NCBI GenBank assembly: GCA_027886175.1
Contig: JAJNNQ010000003.1
Coordinates: 22,919,501-22,983,500, forward strand
Origin: Phylloscopus collybita
Lineage: Eukaryota > Chordata > Aves > Passeriformes > Phylloscopidae
Length of the DNA stretch: 64,000 nt
Direction: 5' to 3'
Under the pieces are notes generated by a model, which did not search any database, was not told the DNA's origin, and was given only the letters and a program-made list of their open reading frames with translations. The position numbers and the translations under genes were made by a program. This document shows positions 35,301-46,450 of the stretch, in pieces (positions within the stretch are counted from its first letter, which is position 1; each line of letters opens with the position of its first letter).

Positions 35301-37687
35301 TCTCTAATGATGGAAATCAAATGCAAAGGATTGAGGTGCCCATTGAAGGTGAATAATCTTAGTGGTGGGACACCTTGTTCCTTGGTACCTGACACCACGT
35401 GAATCAGTGCCCTTCCTCATGGGGGGGCTCTGCCAGAGATAAGGATTCTTTTTTCATCCCATTTCACTATTCTTGGCTGAGGACCAGTGATTAGGAATAA
35501 TGAGGTCCTTTCAAGCACTTCTCCTGTCTTTCATATCTCTTAAAGAACGGAGAATATAACTTTTTTTTTTTTCTTAGAATGTTTTACCTCCCCTGTGTTG
35601 CTTCTGCTTAATAAAGGTAGTGCAATTAAAGGGTTATTATTTGATCCTAGTGGAGAATCTCTACTGTGCCATATTTCCTTGTAGCTGCTGGGAATGATCA
35701 GCCTCAAGTGACTGGAAGTTGTGCAAAGCTGAGGACAGACAATAGCAGAGATCCTGATGTGGATATTGTCTATCCAAGGCTTGAGATGCAACTGGAATTT
35801 TCTCATAATGCAAAATGGAGGCACAGATACTTCCAAGGATGACAGAGTAGCTTGCTGGGGCTCTTGAAAATATTTTTCTGCTAAATGAACTTTCTGTCCT
35901 CTGTGGACTTGACTAGAAGAAGAGATCATAATACATCCTAGAAATAATAATAAAAAAAATCTTATTGAAGTCTGTTTGTCAGCAAAACTCTAAAAGCAGA
36001 AATTAAAATTACTCAAAAATGTTGTGGGAAAACTCTAGACTTGCTGCTCATGACTGAGCTTTGATTCATCCTTTTCTGTATTAAAGAGGTGGGATCTTTC
36101 CTAGATTGATTTTTTCCATTCTAGATATTATGCAATTATTAAACAATGTTTGAGAGGGCACTAAATTTATGGCCATTATTTTCTAATGAATTCTGGTTGA
36201 ACTGACAACTTTAATCAATTCTACCTTTCAGAAATATAAATAGGAAGGAGAAAGAAATAAATAATGTTTTGACCACAAGGCAGTGCAGCATTTGGAAATG
36301 AAGCTCGAAATGCCCAGCCCAGTTGCATTAATGAAATATCAGGTGTCGAGTTTGCAACCCTGGCTGGGATGCCATGGAACCCAGAGCAGGCATGTGGAGC
36401 CTGTCTTGGAGATTTCCTTTAATCTTCCAAGCTGGCAGGGTATGAAGGATTAAAATGCTCTGGATCTACCAGGCTTGCCACCTCTAGTTCAGGCTAGTTA
36501 TTAATGAGCTATGTGGACAGCAATACTTTATTAATTGTATTGCTGGCCAGTGATCAATGTGACAAGCTTAGCAAAGAGCACAGTTATTCATCAGAGAGTT
36601 GTCAAGTAGTAATTGCCCTCATATGCATTAGAATAAGGCAGTGGGAGAGGCAGAATGGGTGTGCTTTTATCATTTTTAGGGGCAGGTGTCAAGAAAATTA
36701 AAATCTGCTAAGGTACTAGTAAATAAATAAATTGGAGAGGAATTTATTTACTCTGACACAATCATACCACTACAAAGACAAAGGGTTGTACTTTAACAGC
36801 ATTTATATTTTTAGATTGTTTGGGGCATGTTTTCAACAAATTCTTTTCTGTATACATTATCTGTTATCAGTTACACTTTTGTAAGGGCAGGCACAGGGTT
36901 TGAAGTTCTTTCCTAATAAAGAAAAATGGAATAGTTGAGATGTTATTTTGTAAGTGTTCTTTAAATTATAAAATGTACAATTGTGCAACCATTGATACAA
37001 GCAGAATTTATTTAGATCTGCCATGACATTCTTTCACCTTTTGTGAGAAAGCACATCACTAACAAAATGCCAATGCTTTTTCTTTTTGCAGAGGTGAAGA
37101 CTTACACTTTTCACCAAAGACTGCTCTTTTAAGGGTTGTCAAAAGCACTGTAGAAGTGACAAAGGTAAGGCTGAATGTGTAATCTCTGTGCTGGCCCCTG
37201 CTGTACCTGACAGTATTAAACTTTTCCACATTCTGTGTTTCCCCCATCATCCAAGATAACCTCATGCTTCAGCTGAGGTGCTGGCACAGGATGGATGCAG
37301 GATGCAGTGCTGCTCTGAACAGGTATATGAGTCAGTGCCTTGCCCTACAACATCAGTTGGATGGATGCCTGTATTTGCAGCTTTGTATTTCAATTTATAT
37401 TTAACACATGCACAGTCAGGACTTGTGCTTTAGAATGCACATTATCTGCATTGTGTTTTGCTTTCACTGTGCTTACTTTGTTTTCATGAGTTCCTGAGAA
37501 GCTATTGAACAGAAGATATAAAGCAAACCTATCCCAGAACTTTAACATTTCAGAATGTAGCTGAGGCTAAACCTGACTGCAAATGGTTGTTTATTTATCA
37601 TGCACCTTAATAATGGTGTGTTAGGCTGATTCTCTAGACCTTCCATCTGACACATTTCAGGTTGCTAAACTCACTAGAAGTAATCTT
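32389..37687. other. Unassigned AT-rich sequence
   Basis: About 5.3 kb without a recognisable gene or repeat, apart from short A or T runs (for example near 35560). Open frames do not exceed about 130 codons and have no supporting signals. Confidence 0.4.
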
Positions 37688-38053
37688 AGAATCATAGAAC
37701 GGGTTGGGTTGGAAGGGACCTTGAAGATCTCATTCCACCCCCTGCCAGTGGGTATGGGGGCTGCCACAGCTTCTCTGGGCAACCTTTGCCAGGATCTCAC
37801 CACCCTCACAGTCAAGAGTTTTTTTCCAGATATCTAATCTAAACCTCCTCTATTTCAGTTTGAAGCCATTCTCCCTTCTCCTGTCCCTACATGCTCTTGT
37901 AAAAAGCCCCTCTCCATCTTTCTTGTAGGTACCGAGGGCCACATTCATGTCACCATGAAGCTTCCCAGAGTGAACAATCCAAATTTTCTCAACCTTTCCT
38001 CACAGCAGGAAAGCAGGGTGTTCCATCCCTCTAATCATCATGTTAGCCTTCCT
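37688..38053 (-). mobile_element. CR1 LINE, 3' end
   Basis: A classic reverse-strand CR1 3' terminus beginning AGAATCATAGAACGGGTTGG. It continues through GGAAGGGACCTTGAAGATCT, TTCTCTGGGCAACCT, CTCACCACCCTCACAGT and TTGTAAAAAGCCCCTCTCC. The 5' part is truncated at about 38053 (CCATCCCTCTAATCATCATG). The copy is uninterrupted but diverged. Confidence 0.95.
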
Positions 38054-40959
38054 CATAATAATGGATTAAAGTCAGAGATGGGCTGAATTCTGGGATAAGG
38101 TGAGATTTGCTGAAAAAACAGAGGACTTTGGTAGGAAAGGATGAGAAAAGGACAGTCAGTATTTGGACTATTAAAAGGAAAGCTGACAATGTATATAGTT
38201 TAGGCTTGCTCATGATAGTCTGTAGCCTGTGTGATAATGAGACCTGTTCAGATTGGATTTCCCTGGCATTCAACAGCATCGTTTTTAATGATCTCATCTG
38301 GAAGTTCTGCTCCTGCCTTGCTGCTCAAAATGATCTCATCTAAATACAGAGAAAAGTGCTGATAGAGACCACTTTATCACACTCCTAATGCATGTTATCA
38401 AGACAAGAGAAATAAAATGTTCTGAAAGTAGGTATGAGAGATTCTTTGTCCAATTTCAAACCCACACAAATAGACAGGGGTGAAACCATTAGTGTGATCA
38501 GCTTAGAAAGAAAATGAGCAGTGAATGTGAAGTGGGAGGAAGGGGAATTCACTTATGGAACACACTGAAGCAGCAAGCAGAGGACTGTTTAGGCATTTCT
38601 GCTCTGTCCAGTAAGGTGAGGCACAACTGCTGGAAATTCTCTCATGCTTCACAGTATTAAGTGCGTATTTTTATTGTACATGATACAAGGCAGCCAATGT
38701 TTTATTACTCAAACAAAATCAGGCTTTGACAAAAACCTTCATCCATGCATGTCAAGAACAAACATTCTGAATGGCAGGATCTTGCAAAGACTCAACTCAG
38801 TATAAAAGTTAATAGAGCCCCATCTCAGCTTCCCCAGCACAAGTGTGAGCAGTACTCAAGGCACATAGTCATCACTACCACCTGTGGCAAGGCAATTAAA
38901 TTGACAAAAGTACTCCTTGCAAATTCTCTGCAATATGTTTTTCCTAACATTTAAACTCATGCAAATGTAACTTGGTTTAGCCACGTTCTGACATCCAACC
39001 TTGAAACACTTCGCCTTAACACCCAAAAATTTTTGTTGACAGCTGCTTTGGCAAGTGTCAGACTGGCTGCTATAGTTTCTCTTCTTCCCTGATTCCTCCT
39101 CATCTCAGTGTTTGCCTGCATTTTTTGATACTCTGAGCGGTGTTGATGTGGTCTGCAGAACACAGGAATCCAAGGCATAGTATCCTGGCATTTGTACATC
39201 ACAATAAATTAGAGGACTTAAATCATTGTCATTTTAAAAATAAATGTTTTGGTATTCTGAAATAGAAGAGTGATTTAGTTTCACTGGTTGTGCTTTCTGT
39301 AGACAGATTTTATTCTCTCTTGGGTTAACCTGGGGCCTTTGACCCTTGAATAATGGAGCAGTCACCAAAGAGAGAAAAGTCATGAGGAATAAACATGGTA
39401 GCTGGATACTAATTGTTGAGCAATTAAAGCTTTCAAATTAACTGGTGCTGTCATCTGTTTTAACATTTCATGGGATGAGGGGGAGCTTTTCAAACCCTGT
39501 GGACACAGGCAGACCCCAGCCTGTGTTGTGCATGGATGTGAGCAGGGGTGTGACGAAACATGAGGAAATGTCATGGCTGTATTCAAGATGTGCTGTCTTC
39601 TCTAAACAGCACAGAACTGTTCTGAGTTCTGAAGGTAGAAAAATTGAAACTAAGCATCTTTTTAAGAGTTAATCTTGTGGGTGTAATATCTGCCTCATTT
39701 TTGGGCAGCTGGCTGGAGGCAGGTGGTGCAGTGCAAAATTCCTGTCTGATACTGCACAGGAGGTCGTATTGAATTTATCATCCTTTTGCTTTGCTCTTTT
39801 GATCCTTAGATTGTCTTTAGCTAAAGGTTATGGCTTTCAGTGATATATTTGGATTCTATAATACATAGCTGGAGACACCAAGAAGTCAGGGCCTTTGGTA
39901 CATACATGGGGATTACTGTGTAATATTTTTTCTGTCAGGATATTTCCGACTGTGTTTTTTTTTTTTTTTGTCCCAAGATAGAGATAAAAAATTCTCCAGG
40001 CACAGTTCCCTCCCTGGACAACAGGAATTGATAATTTTCCCTTTGAATAGTGAACCCCATCCAGACATAAGATGAAATTCAGGGCAGTCCAAGATGCTTC
40101 TCTTAAAAAAAAGTAAACTCCTGAACTAAGGGTAGGGTGTGGAACTGAAGCCCTGAAAATGACAGCTGTGTTTTATTTCTTCCCACTTTGCACAGGTTAC
40201 AGCTATTTCAGTTTTCAGCATCATGCCTGACCATTGTAGTGCTTGACAACAAACAGCTTTCCAAGCCAGCTGGAAAAAAAGAGAATTTGATTGCATTTTC
40301 CTTCAGCAAGCAGAGGGAGCTTGGTAGGCCACCTGACCAGCTCTGGGTAAAGTTCAGCTGAGGGACTTTTGTATGATCTTTCATCTGGAAAGCACAACAG
40401 AAGAGGAGAGGTTGCATGCTGTCAGAAATCCTATAGGTCAGGCAAGACACTAAGCAAGTTGCTGGCTGTATCAGTTATAAAAGGTCAGATTTTGATCTGT
40501 TAATCTGGTGTAAATTGGAGTTTTTTCTGAAATTAAATTCTTACAAATATCTTATTCAGCTTTCTTAATTACATGGGGTTTGAGGTATATTTGGTAAATA
40601 TTTCTAAAGCAGTATCTTCTCAGAGAGGCCTAGTTCAAACGTCTTGTCAGTTGCAATTCAGACCTTTTTTCTTAATCTGCCTCTAAAGCCCTCTGCAGTG
40701 TGTGGATTTAGTGTGACCCCCCAGGTGTCACCAACACAAGGCATGGCTGCCCGCAGCAGTTCTGTCTGGCATTGTCTCTTCTGTTTACTTTTGTTAAGCT
40801 TCTTCATCTGCTGCTGCTAAGAGTTCCAGACTTGGAAGAATGGAACAGGGAGAATGTGGGTTCATTCTGCCTCTAGTGTCATACACACACACACCCCTGT
40901 GTATGTGCTATTATAGCTGGGCCAAAATCCACCTGGAACTCAATTGGCCCAGTGCCTCA
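38054..40959. other. Unassigned sequence
   Basis: No gene or named repeat. A T-run lies at about 39955-39970 and an (AC)n run near 40884-40896. Confidence 0.4.
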
Positions 40960-41392
40960 AAAGGCAGTAAAAACAAAATAAATTGCACCAAAAGAAGGGC
41001 TAAGGAGAATCTCCCATCTTTGTTGGACGCAGAGGAAGATATAGTGGCAAAGCATGAGGAAAAGTCTGATACTTAAAACCTTCTTTCCCTCAGTCTTTAA
41101 CAGTAACACCAGCTGTTGTCCAGGTACACAACTCCCCAAGAGGCAGACAGGGATAGGGAGCAGAGTGAAGCACCATAATCCAAGGGGGAATGCCCAGGGA
41201 CTTGCCACATCACTTAGGCACACACAGGGCTGTGGGGCTGGGTGGGATTCTCCCAAGGGTGCTGAGAGACCTGGTGGAAGTGCTCACTGTCCATCATTTA
41301 CCAGCACTCTTGGCTACTGGGGAGGTCCCAGCTGACCTGAGGGGAGCAGTTGTGATCCTTATCTGCAGGAACGGCCAGAAGGAGAATCTAGG
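40960..41392 (+). pseudogene. CR1 LINE ORF2 remnant, first segment
   Basis: A plus-strand CR1 covering the region before the reverse transcriptase. One frame reads KRRAKENLPSLLDAEEDIVA followed by KHEEKS, a peptide conserved in CR1 ORF2. The reading then shifts frame (LKTFFPSVFNSN). DNA landmarks are CTTAGGCACACACAGGGCTG, CCATCATTTACCAGCA and GGGGAGGTCCCAGCTGACC. It is broken by frameshifts and by an LTR insertion at 41392, so it is not functional. Confidence 0.92.
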
Positions 41393-41682
41393 TGTCGCTG
41401 TGGGACACAATGAATGAGACGTGGACTCGTGATTCAGAAGGTTGATGCTCTGAAAAAGGGCTGGTTTATCTTCTAAAGTTATTTTTATACTTTTTTAATG
41501 TGCCCACCTAAGAGGTGGGATTTTTTGAACTATTGGTCATACCAAGGGTCAACAAGCAAAGTCCCTCCTTAGGAGAGAAATGTGAAAAACAAGAGAGTTT
41601 ACAGAGTGTGACTTTGTTTACCATTTTAGATCCCTAAAAAAAAAACTTGAGAAAAACCCAGACATGACAAACAATAACTACA
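41393..41682 (-). mobile_element. Solo LTR, family A, copy 4, inside CR1
   Basis: A 290-bp LTR whose plus-strand image begins TGTCGCTGTGGGACAC and ends AATAACTACA. The target duplications TCTAGG (41387-41392) and TCTGGG (41683-41688) differ at one base. CR1 continues in register on the right (GGAGCTACAGGCCTGTCA), which confirms the insertion point. Its U3 part carries the block CACCTAAGAGGTGGG, also present in copy 3. Confidence 0.92.
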
Positions 41683-42137
41683 TCTGGGAGCTACAGGCCT
41701 GTCACCCTGACCTTGGTGTTGAGGAAATAGTTTAATCTGGAGAAAAGGAGGCTCAGGAAGGACTGTGCCTCCCTCTATAACTTCCTGAAAGCAGATTGTA
41801 GTGAGGTGAGGGTCACTGTAGTGTAGTGAGGTCAGCCTCTTCTCCCAAGGAATGAGTGACAGGACAAGAGGAAACAGCTTCAAGTCGCACCAGGGTTTAG
41901 CTTGGATATTAGAAAAAAATTTCTTGATGGAAAGGATTCAAGCATGTTTTCCAGCTGGAACAGGCTGCCCAGGGCAGTGGGGGAGTCACCACCCCAGGAG
42001 GGATTTAAAAGATGTGTAGATGTGGCACTTGGGGATATGGGTTAGTGATGAGCTTGGCTGTGCTGAGGGAACAATTTGACTTGATGAGCTTAAAGGTTTT
42101 CTCCAACCAAAAAGATTCTGTAATTCTATATGTGTGT
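41683..42137 (+). mobile_element. CR1 LINE, second segment with 3' end
   Basis: After the LTR the CR1 resumes with GAGCTACAGGCCTGTCACCC. It then skips most of the reverse-transcriptase region and continues with TGGAGAAAAGGAGGCTCAGG to the 3' terminus (TTCTCCAACCAAAAAGATTC, TGTAATTCTAT). The internal deletion is several hundred base pairs or more. The end abuts an (AAAC)n microsatellite. Confidence 0.92.
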
Positions 42138-42172
42138 ATAAACAAACAAACAAACAAATAAATATATACACA
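42138..42172. repeat. (AAAC)n/(AT)n microsatellite at CR1 3' end
   Basis: TATAAACAAACAAACAAACAA followed by AATATATACAC directly after the CR1 terminus. Confidence 0.9.
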
Positions 42173-44039
42173 AAAGAATGAGATTTACTTCCTCACACTC
42201 TAAACTTTGTGTTTCCTTTTTGCAATATTTCTTTCTATTTTGCAGTGTCATGATGTTTAGCTATGGCAACTGTGATCAGGAGCTGTCTGCTTTGGTACTT
42301 TGCAGAAATCCACCGTATGTCTTGAGTTCAGGTGAGAGAAAGCAGGCAGTGAAAGAAGTATAACCCCTTGTTAGGAGAGCAGAGGTTTTGTCAGGGAGGA
42401 ACAAAATGCTCTGTCCAGATTTAAAAAAATATACAAATGTCAGATGTTCCTGCCTATGCTCATGCCCAAGACACAGAAAACAACCTCTTGAATATCTTGT
42501 TTGATCCGTGTGCCGTCCTACTTGGTGTCTTAAGTCATGCTTATATTAATATCACTCCAATAGTAGCAATTTCCTGTAGGAATATTTGAATTACGTATCA
42601 TAGACAATTAATATGAAAGTCCTTCTGTGGTGCCTCTCATCTCAAGACTCTGAGAATTTTTCAGTTTTGAAAAACGAAGATGAAAAAAAATGTTCATTTT
42701 CTGGTCTTTTTAAGCTTTACTGTATTAAAGAGCTCTTGTGATTGGCATCACACCATTAAAAAGCCAGAAGCTGATAGCCACAATTTTTCATCTGTGGTAG
42801 GCTTTACAACAAATTACAACACTGACTGCTGAGACTATCTAAGTTGCTGGAAAAATGGCTTTAATTGTCCATTCTGAAACTATTTCCAGGATCAAATAGA
42901 ATTTCTTTAACTACACATGCTCTTTATAACCGTGGTTCAATTCCATTGCAGTAAATTTGAGGGGAGAGCAGAGCGGCAAGTTAAAAACAGCACTGAGGTT
43001 TTATAGCACCGACATTAAACTGTATGTCATCTTGAAATTAAAGTACTGGGCTGAAAGGTTTTCTGCTTACAGTGATTTGTTACGACGACGTGGAGATCTA
43101 ATTTGCATTTTAAAATCTTTTCTTGCCCGGTGGCTGGGGGCATGGTCTATGTGTGTGTGTGGAGGGGTGTGTTTCTTTGTGACCTCCGCTGGCCTGGTGA
43201 CTTTTTGTCTTGCTCAGATTTGTAGAAGTTTGCTCCCATTTTGTGAGAAATCTGTTCTGTTGCTGCCACCAGCTACACAAGCAATTAAATGACAAATGGG
43301 GACAAAATAAACATTAAGCAAGATGAATCATTGCTGCTTTACAGTCCTTACTGGACATGATTTTCAATGTGTGTTCTTATATATGAAATTAGTACAGATG
43401 CTTCCATTTTGTCCTGGTTTCAGTGGTTGCTGGAGATTCAAGGCAATGGAAAATTCAGCCTCTTACACTTTACACTGATTCTGGGATATATAAACATTTT
43501 GACACTTGATATTTGTAAAGTCCAATCAATGGTAAAGGGCATTTCTCTCTGGTAAGTTATATATGATTGGATGTAAGTTGCCTGGAATGGGAAAGGTGCT
43601 TTCTTCCTTAGGTCAGAGGAGCCAGAAAAAAATTGCTTTTCTGCAGCCTGGCTGATTCTCTTTCCAGTTCTGATGCTCCTGGCTCATTACACCAGCCTCA
43701 GGCAGTGAGCTGCTCCCCATGTCACACTCAGGTGCACGTCTTTGGCTCTAACTTTCAGCTTGTGAGTGCCCAGCTTGGTGGTGCAAGAGAACTCTTGTTC
43801 TCCCTTGGTGCTTACTAAGGTTGTGCAGCTCCTAAGAGCACTTTTGTGGGTGAGACCTCAAGTGCAGGTCTGTGACAGGGGGCTGTTGCCCCCACATAAC
43901 CCTTTGTTGTCCTCAGCAGTGCTCTGGATTCTTGCAGCGGCTCTCAGCATCAGGCACCAAAGTTTTTTCCCAAGGCAACTCAAAAGTGAAGTGTCTGAGG
44001 GTGTGATTTCCTTTTTTTCAGCTCTGGAATGAGCAAGGA
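42173..44039. other. Unassigned AT-rich sequence
   Basis: No gene or named repeat recognised. A GT-rich patch lies near 43150-43165. Confidence 0.4.
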
Positions 44040-44422
44040 TACTGAATCACAGATGAAATACAGGATGGCTGAGGTTGGAAGGGGCTTCTGGAGGTTGTTT
44101 GTCCCCCAGCAGGAAGGCTGCAGCAGGGCTGCCTAGAGCTGGCTGCCCAAACCGTGTCCAGATGGCTTTGAAATACCTCCAGTAGTGGAGACTCTACAAA
44201 CTCCACGGGCAAGCTGTGCTATTCATGCTCACAGTAAGGAAGCATTTCCTTCCACAGCACCTCCTGTGTTGCAGTTTGTGCCCATTGGCTCTTGTCCTTT
44301 CGCTGGCACCACTGCAAAGGGCCTGGCACCACCTTGTCAATACCTTTCACTCAGGTATTGATATGCAACAGGGATCCCCCTGGGCCTTCACTTCTCCAGG
44401 CAGCAGTCCTGGGTTTCTCAGC
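44040..44422 (-). mobile_element. CR1 LINE, 3' end, first segment of nest
   Basis: Reverse-strand CR1 3' terminus. Landmarks are GAATCACAGATG, GGCTGAGGTTGGAAGGGGCT, AGTTTGTGCCCATTGGCTCT and GGGCCTTCACTTCTCCAGGC. This copy belongs to a different CR1 subfamily from the one at 37688. It is interrupted at CTCAGC (44417-44422) by LTR-B copy 2 and resumes at 44903. Confidence 0.93.
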
Positions 44423-44902
44423 TGTCAGAAAATCCCTTTTTCTGACCCAGAGACAGGGATCCTGAGAGGCATTTTAAAGACTTTTATTCCATTTTCAGTC
44501 TCATGAGAAGGGTGAGATGGTACAGATGCTACAATTCATGCCGTCACAATCAAGAAGCCAAACCATTTCCTAATTACAATCCATTATAAGCATTTTTTTG
44601 GCCCATCAGCTTTTGCCACACAATGCTGCTAATGCCTTAAAGCCAATCATCTATTAAAATACCCCATGTGGGTCTTGCTACAATACATCTTTTGTAGTTC
44701 TAATTCTCCAAAATACCTGGTCTGTTTGCAAGGCCATCCTTTGAAATTTGTTTCCAATTCCATTTCTCTCTCAACAATGTCTGTCCTATCCCATGGCCTC
44801 TCTAAGTCAGCACACCTTATCTCAGAGTTTGCACACAGATGCACAAGACCGTGTGAGCTTTCTGCCAGGCTTTGGGATTTCCCTGCAAATCCATTTCCCA
44901 CA
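44423..44902 (-). mobile_element. Solo LTR, family B, copy 2, inside CR1
   Basis: A 480-bp LTR whose plus-strand image begins TGTCAGAAAATCCC and ends CCATTTCCCACA. Exact 6-bp duplications CTCAGC lie at 44417-44422 and 44903-44908. The image of the AATAAA signal (CTTTTATTCC) is near 44481. CR1 continues in register on both sides. This copy defines the ends of family B. Confidence 0.95.
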
Positions 44903-45058
44903 CTCAGCCTTTCCTCCCATGTGGTGTGCTCCAGTCCCTCACTCACCCTGCTGGCCCCGTGCTGCCTGCAGCAGCCTCGTGGGCCCAGCACTGCAGGTGG
45001 GACCTCAGCAGCCCTTCAGCAGAGGGGAAGGGTCCCGTCCATCTGTCTGATGGTGGTG
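44903..45058 (-). mobile_element. CR1 LINE, second segment of nest
   Basis: A 156-bp CR1 piece between two LTR-B copies. It starts CTCAGCCTTTCCTCCCATG, continues GTGCTCCAGTCCCTCA and CCCAGCACTGCAGGTGGGAC, and ends at GTGGTG, the target site of LTR-B copy 3. Confidence 0.9.
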
Positions 45059-45520
45059 TGTGGGAAATGGATTTGTAGAGAATTCTCAAAGCCTGGCAGA
45101 AAGCTCACACAGTCTTGTGCATCTGTGTGCAAACACTGAGATAAGGTGTGCTGACTTAGAGAGGCCATGGGATAGGACAGACATTGTTGAGAGAGAAATG
45201 GAACTAGAAACAAGTTCCAAATGATGGCCTTACAAACAGACCAGGTATTTTTGAGAAATAGAACTGTGAAAGATATCTTGTAGTAGGACCCACCAGGGGT
45301 AATTTTAGATGACTGGCTTAGAAGCATCAGCAGCATTGTGTGGCAAAATCTGATGGGCCAAAAGTTGCTTACAATGGATTGTAATTAGGAAATAGTTTAG
45401 CTTCTGATTGTGGCAGCGTGAATTGTAGCATCTGTACCATCTCACCCTTCTCATGAGACTGAAAATGGAACTAAAGTTTTAGAACACCTCTCAGGAGCCC
45501 CATCTGGGGGTCAGAAAAAG
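45059..45520 (+). mobile_element. Solo LTR, family B, copy 3, inside CR1
   Basis: A ~462-bp LTR in plus orientation starting TGTGGGAAATGG. The target duplications GTGGTG (45053-45058) and GTGATG (45521-45526) differ at one base. The last ~12 bp of the family consensus are missing at the right end. The polyadenylation signal is mutated (GAACTAAAG where copy 1 has GAATAAAAC). It is inverted relative to copy 2, only 156 bp away. Confidence 0.9.
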
Positions 45521-45611
45521 GTGATGCTCTGCCTAATGCGGCCCAGGAGGCCCCTGGCCCTTTCGGCCCCTCAAGGCCTCACTGCTGCCTCACCCGATGT
45601 CCACCAGAACC
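45521..45611 (-). mobile_element. CR1 LINE, third segment of nest
   Basis: CR1 again: CTCTGCCTAATGCGGCCCAG, GGCCCTTTCGGCCCCTCAAG and TGTCCACCAGAACC. It is broken at GAACC by a third element. Confidence 0.85.
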
Positions 45612-46408
45612 AATGCCTTAAGTTTTAGTTTTCATGTTTTCCAGATTCTGTATTGCATTGATTTCCATAATCCAGAGTTTGGCAATTGGAAGCATGTTCT
45701 GGAGATCTACACCCCCACAGCTCTGCAAAGTTTACAATGCATGGGTGGTATCCTAACAGATGTTACAAAGAAGCACTGTCTTAAAACACTTAAAAAATCC
45801 AAACTGATTTGCTGCAAATGCTACAGATTAGAAAGAAGTCTCAGACAAATGTTCAAACCCACAGTTGCCCTTACTGAAACAATAGTCTCCTCAAAATTAC
45901 CCAGACTAGGTGGTCCACAGACAAATTGTCAAGTGCTTTAACTATTTCTGCATGTTTGGGGGGGATCTTACAGTGCTGAAATTGATGACTTAGGTTCCAG
46001 CTTTCGTGTTTTCCAGATTCTGTACTGCATTGGTATATAACTCTGAACTTCACATAAAGTGTTAGCAAGTTCTCTTCACAGCTTAGTCAGACAGAACCAT
46101 CCCTTTCCAGCCTGAGAACCAAGGACACTGTTCTTCAGGCCCAAAAGTACAAACAACAGTGAATTGAGGAGAGCAGTCTGGGAGGATGGGACTCCATAAC
46201 CTGAGGCTGTAACTGGACAATAACCCCAATATGTAAATGGACCAAACTTATAAAAGTGAAAACTCGTGACCCCTGGTCCATCTTGGGTGAATCCTCAGCA
46301 GGCTCTTGCACTGCCCAGGTTGTATCCTCTGAAGGCCTTTAAATAAATCCCTACTTTATTCCTTTAACACTGTCCAGCCTCTGTTCCAGGCAGCCTCTCA
46401 AGGCATCA
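45612..46408 (+). mobile_element. ERV remnant, family D, with PPT and 3' LTR (5-bp TSD)
   Basis: A 797-bp element flanked by exact 5-bp duplications GAACC (45607-45611 and 46409-46413), with CR1 on both sides. The first ~70 bp (AATGCCTTAAGTTTTAG to GTATTGCATTGAT) resemble the start of the 3' LTR, so a truncated 5' LTR is present. About 290 bp of internal sequence follow, ending in a polypurine-like tract (seven G at 45958-45964). A 435-bp 3' LTR runs from 45974 to 46408, with AATAAA near 46343 and ending GGCATCA. No retroviral protein motif is recognisable in the internal part. Confidence 0.8.
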
Positions 46409-46450
46409 GAACCCCCAGGGTCAGTGCAGAAAGGAGCAGGATTGGAGCCA
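46409..46450 (-). mobile_element. CR1 LINE, last segment of nest
   Basis: GAACCCCCAGGGTCAGTGCA continues the CR1 register seen left of the family-D element. Similarity fades by about 46450, so the end is approximate. Confidence 0.6.

Noticed and set aside
42925..42960. GGTTCAATTCC, a match to the tRNA B box
   Set aside because: No A box at the right distance, and the T-arm and acceptor stem do not pair.
44647..45336. Open frames of 100 to 157 codons on both strands, with the same peptide near 15.4 kb
   Set aside because: They are translations of family-B LTR copies and CR1, and the repeated peptide only reflects repeated DNA.
45597..45941. 114-codon open frame inside the family-D remnant
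   Set aside because: Starts in CR1 sequence, crosses the LTR fragment and shows no retroviral motif.
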